This document shows positions 7,759 to 14,142 of a stretch of DNA of 64,000 nucleotides, one piece after another (positions within the stretch are counted from its first letter, which is position 1; each line of letters opens with the position of its first letter). The notes under the pieces are model-generated. The model saw only the letters and a list, made by a program, of their open reading frames with translations. It did not search any database and was not told where the DNA came from. Position numbers and translations under genes: made by a program. The DNA is taken from positions 46,160 through 110,159 of the forward strand of contig JBJXHC010000009.1 in assembly GCA_046160825.1 (NCBI GenBank). Direction: 5' to 3'. The DNA is from JBJXHC01 sp046160825. Lineage in GTDB: Bacteria; Bacteroidota; Ignavibacteria; UBA10030; UBA6906.

Positions 7759-8559
7759 ATGGATCTTGGATTGAAACGTCGGGTCGCAATTGTCGCGGCA
7801 TCAAGTCAGGGGTTGGGCAAGGCTGCGGCGATGACTCTGGCACAAGAAGGCGCGTACGTGGTGTTGCTTGCCCGTGACAAGAAACGCATTCAAGCGGCGG
7901 CGAAGGAAATCACTAAACATGCAGGAAAGAAAAGCGTTGCCATTCTGCCGCTCGTTGCGGATGTTGCCAAGGCGAAGGACATTACGCGTGTTGTGCAGAC
8001 GACGCTCAAGGAGTTTGGCCGGATCGACATTCTCGTGACCAATGCCGGCGGTCCGCCGTCAGGTGGATTTATGGACCTTGATGATGAAAAATGGATGACC
8101 GGAATAAATCTGAATCTCATGAGCGTCATACGCTTCATACGCGCAGTATTGCCTTACATGCAGAAACAAAAGTTCGGGCGCATCATCAATATCACGTCGC
8201 TCACGGTGAAACAGCCATCAAATGATCTCATCATCTCGTCAACGGTTCGTCCCGGAATCATCGGACTCTCAAAAGTTCTCTCCAATCTCTACGCGAAGGA
8301 TGGCATCACAATCAACAACGTCGCACCGGGCTTTATCATGACGGGCAGACAACAGGAATTGGGTGCCGCACGGGCGGCGAAGAAGGGAATATCGTTCGAG
8401 GACTATGTCGCGGAATCAAGCAAGGAGATTCCCGCCGGCAGGTTCGGCAAACCGGATGAACTTGCGAGCGTGATAGTATTTCTCGCCTCAACGAAGGCAA
8501 GCTATGTGAATGGCGTAACGCTCAGTGTCGATGGCGGATTGGTGAAGGGCCTGCTCTAA
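7759..8559 (+). CDS. SDR-family oxidoreductase, FabG-like without catalytic Tyr
   Basis: 266 residues with a Rossmann start VAIVAASSQGLGKAAA (variant TGxxxGxG), the NAGGPPSGGF segment, and the C-terminal SYVNGVTLSVDGG of classical short-chain dehydrogenases. The usual YxxxK active site is absent: after NITSLTVKQP the matching position reads ISSTVRPGIIGLSKVLS, with Thr-Val-Arg where Tyr normally stands. A widespread SDR subfamily shows this same S-x-x-R-x-G pattern, so it is probably native and not decay. Substrate and cofactor preference are unknown. Confidence 0.85.
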   Translation: MDLGLKRRVAIVAASSQGLGKAAAMTLAQEGAYVVLLARDKKRIQAAAKEITKHAGKKSVAILPLVADVAKAKDITRVVQTTLKEFGRIDILVTNAGGPPSGGFMDLDDEKWMTGINLNLMSVIRFIRAVLPYMQKQKFGRIINITSLTVKQPSNDLIISSTVRPGIIGLSKVLSNLYAKDGITINNVAPGFIMTGRQQELGAARAAKKGISFEDYVAESSKEIPAGRFGKPDELASVIVFLASTKASYVNGVTLSVDGGLVKGLL

Positions 8560-8565
8560 AAACAC

Positions 8566-8593
8566 GTAGGGGTGTTCAACTGAACACCCCTAC
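8566..8593. terminator. Perfect 13-bp-arm hairpin between convergent genes
   Basis: GTAGGGGTGTTCA-ac-TGAACACCCCTAC. It lies between the convergent SDR and M3 peptidase genes. It lacks a T run on either side, so it may act as a bidirectional barrier or mRNA-stabilising stem. It could also be a small dispersed palindrome. Confidence 0.6.
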
Positions 8594-8623
8594 TGACAAT
8601 ACGATCCAACAGCGTTGATTAGT

Positions 8624-10741
8624 CTATTTCCCTCCACTCGTTCCCGTGCCGCCGGAACCTCCGCTCACGCCGGTGGTTAATCCCAGTCCTTTCAGAAACG
8701 CCTCTTCGTTTGGTTCACGGCCAAGGAATTGCTTGACGAGATTGAGTTCTTCCTCGGTGGCACCCTTCGCCAGAATAATATCCCTGTAGCGTCCCCCCGT
8801 GTTCGGATCGAGAATCCCATTCTTCTCAAATACTGAAAACATATCCGCGGAATAGACCTGCGACCAGAGATAGCCGTAGTACCCCGCAGCGTAGCCGGTC
8901 AGATGTCCGAACGCAGCCTGGAAGTTCGTGCCTTCTAGGAAGGGATACAGCGTGATCTTATTCTGTAAGCGCTTCACGACTTCCGTGGTGGACTCCGGCC
9001 CGTTCGGATCGTAGCCATCGTGGTACGTCATATCCAACACACCATAAAGAATCTGTTGCGAGGTTGCGAGTCCGGAGCCAACGTTCTTTGCGGCGAGCAT
9101 TTTATCGAAGAGCTGCTTCGGTAGCGGTTCGCCCGTCTTGTAATGCTTTGCAAAAAGTGTGAGCGATGCGTAGTCCCATGTCCAGTTCTCAAAGATCTGC
9201 GACGGTGCTTCAACGAAGTCACGCGCAACGGAGGTGCCGGACATGGAGTTTAGCGGTGCAGTCGTCAGCATATTATGCAGCACATGGCCAAACTCGTGGA
9301 AGAATGTCTCCACTTGCGAGTGGGGCATCAACGCCGGTTTATCAGCGGTTGCGGGTGGGAAGTTGCACAGCAGCGCGGCTTGAGGCAACTGGTATCCGCG
9401 TGCCGTCTCCTTGCCGCCGATAATCCTGAAGCATGCTGCGTGCGTGAATTTATTTTCACGGGGGAAGAGATCAAGATAAAATCGTCCGATCGTCTTGCCG
9501 TCCCGGGTCACTTCAAAGAGCCGGACATCCTTGTGCCAGACAGAAGGACTGGAGATCTCGTTGAACTTTATGGAGAACAATGTTTGTGCAACAGAGAACA
9601 GGCCGTCGAGCACAGTATTCAATTCAAAATATTCCTTCACCTGTTCCTGGTCGAGCTGATACTTCTCAATGAGCAGCAGGTTATTGTAGAACGATGATTC
9701 CCAGGGATTGATAACGGATGCGACTGGATCATTCCCATGCTTCTGCTTCATCTCCAATAATTCATCATAGTCCATTCGGGCCTTCATCTTTACCTTGTCA
9801 ATCAGGGTATTCTCAAAGTTCCACACCACTTCCGGCTTCTTCACCATGCGCTCCTCCACCTGATATTGCGCAAAGGTTTTGTAGCCGAGAAGGGATGCCA
9901 TGCGTTGCCGCTCAACAAGCATATCTTTCAATACGTCGAGATTTTTGTTGCTGGCTCTGTTGTTGTACTTGGTGTACAATGCCTTGCGCGCCGATTCCGA
10001 TTTGGAATATTTCATAAACGGCTGGTAGTCGGGGTACGTGAGGCCGACGGTATACGTTCCTACCGGTCGCCTGTGCGCTGTTTTATAGTCTTCCTGTAAT
10101 CCGTCCATCTCCGCTTCGGTGACGACAAGACTGTCTTTATAGTCCGCGATATTCTTGCTGAAGGAAATGCCCAGATCGGAGATCTTATCCTGAATCACCT
10201 TCAGATCGCTTCTCTTCTCTTTCGGGAGCGCAAAACCGTTGCGCTCGAATGAGCGGACGGTCTCGGTGACAAACTTCGCCTTGTAGCCGGACAGTTTCTT
10301 TGCTTCGTCTGTATGGGCGTATTCCTTTACGGAACGGTACAGCTCCTCATCCAGCCCGATCTCATTATAGTATTTGGAAAATACGGTGACCTGATCGTTG
10401 CTTGTTGTACGAACATCCTTGTCAGGATGCGCGTTCGAGAGAATGTAAATACAGCCATACGTGCTGGAGAGTTCATTGTACATATCATCCAGCGCGAGCA
10501 TCGTGTTCTCGAATGTCCGCTGTTTGGCCGGGATGGTGCACAATGACTGGAGGGTCGCCTTGGAACTCTTGATTCCTTCCTCGGTCGCCGACTTGACGTG
10601 TTCGACAGTGATCTTGTCAAACTTGATGGGCTCGTTAAAGTCATTGAATATGGGATTGTCGTCACCAATAGCGGGTGTGACGGCGAAGGCTGGAAGTGTC
10701 ACCAGTAACAGTGTACACAGGAGTCTTGCGAGCAGAAGCAT
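8624..10741 (-). CDS. M3-family oligopeptidase, exported
   Basis: 705 residues. A signal peptide (MLLLARLLCTLLLVTLPAFA) precedes a full-length M3 (thimet oligopeptidase/Dcp-like) chain. The zinc site HEFGHVLHNML lies near residue 490 within VETFFHEFGHVLHNMLT, with the downstream FVEAPSQIFENW providing the third ligand. It should trim short peptides in the periplasm. The C-terminus carries a Gly/Ser-rich tail (GVSGGSGGTGTSGGK) not needed for catalysis. The 165 bp upstream (10742-10906) hold no gene. Confidence 0.93.
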   Translation of the reverse strand: MLLLARLLCTLLLVTLPAFAVTPAIGDDNPIFNDFNEPIKFDKITVEHVKSATEEGIKSSKATLQSLCTIPAKQRTFENTMLALDDMYNELSSTYGCIYILSNAHPDKDVRTTSNDQVTVFSKYYNEIGLDEELYRSVKEYAHTDEAKKLSGYKAKFVTETVRSFERNGFALPKEKRSDLKVIQDKISDLGISFSKNIADYKDSLVVTEAEMDGLQEDYKTAHRRPVGTYTVGLTYPDYQPFMKYSKSESARKALYTKYNNRASNKNLDVLKDMLVERQRMASLLGYKTFAQYQVEERMVKKPEVVWNFENTLIDKVKMKARMDYDELLEMKQKHGNDPVASVINPWESSFYNNLLLIEKYQLDQEQVKEYFELNTVLDGLFSVAQTLFSIKFNEISSPSVWHKDVRLFEVTRDGKTIGRFYLDLFPRENKFTHAACFRIIGGKETARGYQLPQAALLCNFPPATADKPALMPHSQVETFFHEFGHVLHNMLTTAPLNSMSGTSVARDFVEAPSQIFENWTWDYASLTLFAKHYKTGEPLPKQLFDKMLAAKNVGSGLATSQQILYGVLDMTYHDGYDPNGPESTTEVVKRLQNKITLYPFLEGTNFQAAFGHLTGYAAGYYGYLWSQVYSADMFSVFEKNGILDPNTGGRYRDIILAKGATEEELNLVKQFLGREPNEEAFLKGLGLTTGVSGGSGGTGTSGGK

Positions 10742-10906
10742 GACTGACCTCTAATCTGATTGGTAGGGTGTGAATTGGGTGATATGATATACGGGGGCTG
10801 GCGTTCGGGGGTTGCAGGTGAACGGCTGGATTTTTTATGGTAGCCCGGACCGCCGCCTTCCCTCAATACGTCTCTTCGCGGCAGCCCGGGGTCAATTCAT
10901 CGAAAA

Positions 10907-11818
10907 CTATACGGCGTTGCGGTACCAATCAGTTAACAGGGAAGGCTCAATGGCCGGAGCTGCGATTGCTTTGATGTCCGGGAATGCCGCCAGGGTCGCC
11001 GCAGGCGCTATCAGCGATTTTCCGTGCAACACGGCTGCCCGAAGCTGAAGTGCATTGGCAAGAGCTTTGCCGTTGGTGGTGTTGTTACAGATGACGGTCA
11101 CCCGGTCGCACTTCTGTGTCAGGACATCGATGCGGCGGGAAAGTTCGCGGACTTCCCTGGCATTATAGAGATAGTCGTAACGGACATCGTCGGCATTCAC
11201 GAGCCAGCCCTTATCGTTGCGTCCATGCAACCGCATATATGCCGCATTGCCGATCACCGTGGTGGTAAACGGTATGTGTTGTCTGATACGTGGAAGGTCC
11301 GTGTTCACTGCAAGCATCCCATGTTCGGCAAGCAAGGTGTTTGTGGTTGCCTGGTTCCATGATTCGTGACGGAACTCCACATGAATCGGGAAGCCGGAAA
11401 AAATCTCGCTCAGCTTGATCACGTGATAGCGATGCGCGCTGGTATTGGTAAAGGCATAGGGGAATTGCACGATGAGTGCGCCGAGCTTGTCGTGTCGTTG
11501 TAATTCGTGGAGTACGGAACGTATGGCGCGAGTGATATGCGGCTTGACACTCTGCTTATGTGTGAATGAAGAGTGCAGTTTCACGTTGAACATGAATCTT
11601 TTATTGAAATTGACAGCCTCCACCCATCGTGCTGCATCGGAGTCACTCAGGGTCTCATCCCAGAATGTGGATCGTACTTCAACAGCATCGAAGAACCGTG
11701 CGTAGTAGCTGAGTTTGTCTTCGGAGGTCATTCCCGCCTGAGGATAGAAGCATGTGTCGAAGACTTCGTGTTCCCATCCCCCGATGCCAACCAGAACCTG
11801 TGCGCCTTGAGTGTTCAT
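10907..11818 (-). CDS. DUF72 family protein
   Basis: 303 residues from ATG 11818, chosen because GGAGG lies 5 bases before it. A ten-residue extension to 11848 has no such site. It reads VGIGGWEHEVFDTCFYPQAG at the start, then FDAVEVRSTFWDE, FMFNVKLHSSFTH, HVEFRHESWN and a C-terminal segment VTVICNNTTNGKALANALQL, all typical of the TIM-barrel DUF72 (YecE) family. The biochemical role is unknown. It is transcribed divergently from the LexA-like repressor gene, so its promoter shares the operator region. Confidence 0.9.
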   Translation of the reverse strand: MNTQGAQVLVGIGGWEHEVFDTCFYPQAGMTSEDKLSYYARFFDAVEVRSTFWDETLSDSDAARWVEAVNFNKRFMFNVKLHSSFTHKQSVKPHITRAIRSVLHELQRHDKLGALIVQFPYAFTNTSAHRYHVIKLSEIFSGFPIHVEFRHESWNQATTNTLLAEHGMLAVNTDLPRIRQHIPFTTTVIGNAAYMRLHGRNDKGWLVNADDVRYDYLYNAREVRELSRRIDVLTQKCDRVTVICNNTTNGKALANALQLRAAVLHGKSLIAPAATLAAFPDIKAIAAPAIEPSLLTDWYRNAV

Positions 11819-11841
11819 TGTTCCTCCGTTGAAAATTGTGC

Positions 11842-11870
11842 TTGACATGGTCGATGCAATTCCGTATTAT
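11842..11870 (+). promoter_or_regulatory. Near-consensus promoter of the LexA-like cassette
   Basis: TTGACA at 11842-11847 and TATTAT at 11865-11870 with a 17-base spacer. The predicted transcription start, about 11877, falls just before the first palindromic operator. A bound repressor would therefore block initiation or early elongation. Confidence 0.7.
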
Positions 11871-11886
11871 GCTCACGACAATGTAT

Positions 11887-11931
11887 GACATATATGTCGT
11901 CTTGTCAAGTCCAAAATAGACAAATATGTCT
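11887..11931 (+). promoter_or_regulatory. Two GACA-N4-TGTC palindromic operators
   Basis: GACATATATGTC (11887-11898) is a perfect 12-bp palindrome. AGACAAATATGTCT (11918-11931) repeats the same half-sites with one central mismatch. Their centres are about 32 bp apart, roughly three helical turns. The second lies against the ribosome binding site of the LexA-like gene. This fits autorepression by that protein, and the sites could also control the divergent DUF72 gene. I did not see the motif before the polymerase gene. Confidence 0.7.
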
Positions 11932-11943
11932 GCGAGGTATTCC

Positions 11944-12594
11944 ATGAAGTCCACTATCGGCGATCGGGTACGGGAAGCACGCGAAAACAAGGAGATGGAC
12001 CAGGCGACACTGTCGGACAAGATCGGCGTGGTCACCCGGACACTCCAGCGTTGGGAAAAGGGCGAGCAAATCCCCGACGGCGTTTCCATCACGAAGATCG
12101 CCAAAGCAACAAATGTATTGCCCAACTGGTTGCTGACCGGCGAAGGCGAAATGTATCAGTCGCCATCGCGACCAGAGAATGTGTACCCGTTGCAGAGTGC
12201 GCTCCGCCGCAAGGTCAACCTTGTTGAGCTTCCATTGATCTCCTCCGTTCCTGCGGGCAAGGTTGCCACCATGTTCCATCCCGACTTTGTGGACGACTAC
12301 GTGACCGTTGATGATGTGAAAGACCCCGACGCGTTTGCATTGAAGGTAAAGGGAAACAGTATGGCGCCGCGCATCGAAAATGGAGACATTGTGATCGTCA
12401 GCCCCAAGCAGGAGGCACACAACGGCGATATCTGTGTTGTCCGTGTGAACGGCGAGGATACGCTGAAGAAAGTCAAGTTCGAAGGAAACTACATCCATCT
12501 CATTCCATTCAATCCCGAGTTTGAGCCGGTAACGGTCAAAAAGAAGGACGTGAACTTTGTATGGAAAGTAGTGAAGATGATAAAGGAATTGTAG
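11944..12594 (+). CDS. LexA/CI-like repressor with S24 autopeptidase domain
   Basis: 216 residues from ATG 11944, preceded by GAGG at 11934-11937. An earlier ATG at 11926 lies inside an operator and has no ribosome site. The HTH spans residues 5-65 (XRE type: MDQATLSDKIGVVTRTLQRWEKGE). The S24 peptidase has Ser139 (KGNSMAPRI), a Lys near 175 (DTLKKVKF), and an Ala104-Gly105 scissile bond (SVPAGKV). All elements for damage-induced self-cleavage are present. It is the first gene of a row with a RecA-like protein, a small protein and a B-family polymerase, and is the likely SOS-type switch for them. Its XRE-type HTH makes it CI-like rather than orthologous LexA. Confidence 0.87.
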   Translation: MKSTIGDRVREARENKEMDQATLSDKIGVVTRTLQRWEKGEQIPDGVSITKIAKATNVLPNWLLTGEGEMYQSPSRPENVYPLQSALRRKVNLVELPLISSVPAGKVATMFHPDFVDDYVTVDDVKDPDAFALKVKGNSMAPRIENGDIVIVSPKQEAHNGDICVVRVNGEDTLKKVKFEGNYIHLIPFNPEFEPVTVKKKDVNFVWKVVKMIKEL

Positions 12595-12609
12595 CGATGG
12601 GATGTATCA

Positions 12610-13275
12610 ATGGCCACTCCTGTAACGTCGTATGCACAACTTGTCCGTCAGTTTGAGGCCCCGCCCGAGGGGAAGCTCTTTTGTCTTCATGGTGATGCCG
12701 GTGTTTTCCGTCTTTCGATGTATGTGGTATCGCATGCGTTGCTGCGTGGCGCCACGATTGCTTTGGTTGATGGGACCAACAGGTTCGATGTGTACTATAT
12801 TGCCGAGTTTGCGCGCCGGATAACGAGCCGGCGTCTGCGGAAACGGCCGGTAACGCCTGAACAATTACTGAAGAATATCCATGTCTCCCGCGCATTCACC
12901 TGCTACCAGATGGAAGCCACAATCACCGAACGGTTGCCGGAATTTCTTAAGCGGAAACATGCAACGGTTGCCATTATCTTCGGTCTGCTTGACACATTCT
13001 ACGACGAACAGGCCCCGCTCTTCGAAGTAAAAGCCAGTGTACAACGAATTATTGTAGCGCTGCAAAGATTGAAGCAGGATAACATCTCCGTATTACTTGC
13101 ATCAAAAGATATGAAGCTGGAATCGAAGGAACGGAATGCACTCTTTCCGAAGCTCGCGGCTGCGTTGGATCATGTCGTGACTTTGGAGAAAAATGATTTG
13201 TTAAGTGTACCTCCGAAACACCTGGATCGCTCAAACCATTTTTCATCTTGGCGCTCTCCGCGTCATGGCGGTTAA
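12610..13275 (+). CDS. RecA/RadA-like protein with degenerate ATPase motifs
   Basis: 221 residues. Segments line up with RecA/RadA cores: LFCLHGDAGVFRLSMYVV at the Walker A position, ATIALVDGTNRFDVYYIAE, NIHVSRAFTCYQM, and AIIFGLLDTFYDE at Walker B. The GK(T/S) of Walker A is replaced (GDAGVFR), and the Walker B Asp is Gly, so ATP hydrolysis is unlikely. This resembles ImuA/SulA-like accessory proteins of mutagenesis cassettes and archaeal RadA paralogs. The gene starts 15 bases after the repressor and 14 before the next gene, so it belongs to the same operon. Its role is probably to link the polymerase to RecA filaments, by inference. Confidence 0.72.
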   Translation: MATPVTSYAQLVRQFEAPPEGKLFCLHGDAGVFRLSMYVVSHALLRGATIALVDGTNRFDVYYIAEFARRITSRRLRKRPVTPEQLLKNIHVSRAFTCYQMEATITERLPEFLKRKHATVAIIFGLLDTFYDEQAPLFEVKASVQRIIVALQRLKQDNISVLLASKDMKLESKERNALFPKLAAALDHVVTLEKNDLLSVPPKHLDRSNHFSSWRSPRHGG

Positions 13276-13289
13276 TTTCTGGAGGCTGT

Positions 13290-13589
13290 ATGGGCAGAAC
13301 AGTACCAACATTCACTATGGTCGTCCAGGCCGAGATGGACACCTGGACAAAGTTCCGGCGCGGACTGCGTAAGGAAGATCAGGATGCACTGGATGAGTTG
13401 TTCCGTTCAGCACGGATGCAATTGGCCAGCAGCGCGTATGCTGCGCGTCCGATCCCGTTCGAGAGCATCGTCATGTCCATGCTCATTATGCAGCAACGGA
13501 TGATCAAAGAGTTGCAAAGGCCCCTGGCTGTGGAGAATCCAGCGGAGAATGTTGTGGGCTATGTAGAGTTGGACGATGGAGTAGCGTGA
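13290..13589 (+). CDS. Small helical protein of the polymerase cassette
   Basis: 99 residues from ATG 13290, with GGAGG 4 bases upstream. Residues 15-80 are helical and amphipathic (KFRRGLRKEDQDALDELFRSARMQL, then FESIVMSMLIMQQRMIKELQ). No enzyme motif is seen. Its place between a RecA-like gene and, beyond an antisense hicBA insert, the B-family polymerase suggests a third cassette component, perhaps an adaptor or regulatory subunit. I do not recognise the family. Confidence 0.68.
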   Translation: MGRTVPTFTMVVQAEMDTWTKFRRGLRKEDQDALDELFRSARMQLASSAYAARPIPFESIVMSMLIMQQRMIKELQRPLAVENPAENVVGYVELDDGVA

Positions 13590-13591
13590 CA

Positions 13592-13816
13592 CTATCTCAT
13601 GATGATGTCTTCAAGAAACAGTTCAGCATCTCGCATAATTGAACGAAGCACACCTGGCGTGAGATCTTTCTTTGCATGAACTGGTACAGTGACGCGCTTC
13701 CTGGTGGGATGTTTCATGATGAGGTGGCTGCCGGATTGTCTCGCCTTGGAGTAACCACGCTTTTCGAGAATACCAATGATCTCACGCGCGGTTATCGACG
13801 GCAACTTCGGCGTCAT
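13592..13816 (-). CDS. hicA: HicA-family toxin (mRNA interferase)
   Basis: 74 residues with the double-stranded-RNA-binding-like HicA fold: ITAREIIGILEKRGYSKARQSGSHLIMKHP. The catalytic His lies in GSHLIMKH, followed by VTVPVHAKKDLTPGVLRSIMRDA. It cleaves mRNA when free of HicB. It overlaps the upstream hicB by 4 bases and runs antisense to the polymerase cassette; its stop lies just 2 bases past the end of the 99-residue gene. Confidence 0.9.
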   Translation of the reverse strand: MTPKLPSITAREIIGILEKRGYSKARQSGSHLIMKHPTRKRVTVPVHAKKDLTPGVLRSIMRDAELFLEDIIMR

Positions 13817-14034
13817 ACTGCAATGCGGATCGTACTTACCTCCACTTCGGAGGGGATGGGTTCTTTGTTGGCAATTCTTTCCTCAAGATGCAGTCGTATG
13901 GCATCTTTGATCATCTCACGTGCCTCTTGTTCGCTCTCTCCCTGGGTATAACAACCCGGAAGGCTGGGGCAGGTAGCTGTGTAGCGTCCGCCTTCTTCTT
14001 TTTCAAGAAGAATTGTAAACTCGTACTCTTTCAT
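13813..14034 (-). CDS. hicB: HicB-family antitoxin
   Basis: 73 residues from MKEYEFTILLEKEEGG; the longer reading to 14073 adds no family sequence. It has the partial RNase H-like HicB core, GGRYTATCPSLPGCYTQGESEQEAREMIKDAI. No C-terminal HTH or RHH is evident in this short form. It binds and neutralises HicA. Antitoxin-first order with a 4-base overlap is common for HicBA pairs in this arrangement. The pair splits the plus-strand cassette in two. Confidence 0.9.
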   Translation of the reverse strand: MKEYEFTILLEKEEGGRYTATCPSLPGCYTQGESEQEAREMIKDAIRLHLEERIANKEPIPSEVEVSTIRIAV

Positions 14035-14142
14035 AATTTCTCCATTTCGTTGAGGCAAGATACGATTTCTCAAGATGACTTTCCACTGCGTCTCGGAGCA
14101 AACCTGTACCTACTCTGATGTTTTCTTGGCGATTCAAATTCC

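Noticed and set aside
8566..8593. Perfect hairpin as a riboswitch or integration site
   Set aside because: Only a simple two-arm stem between convergent genes; no aptamer-like structure or flanking duplication.
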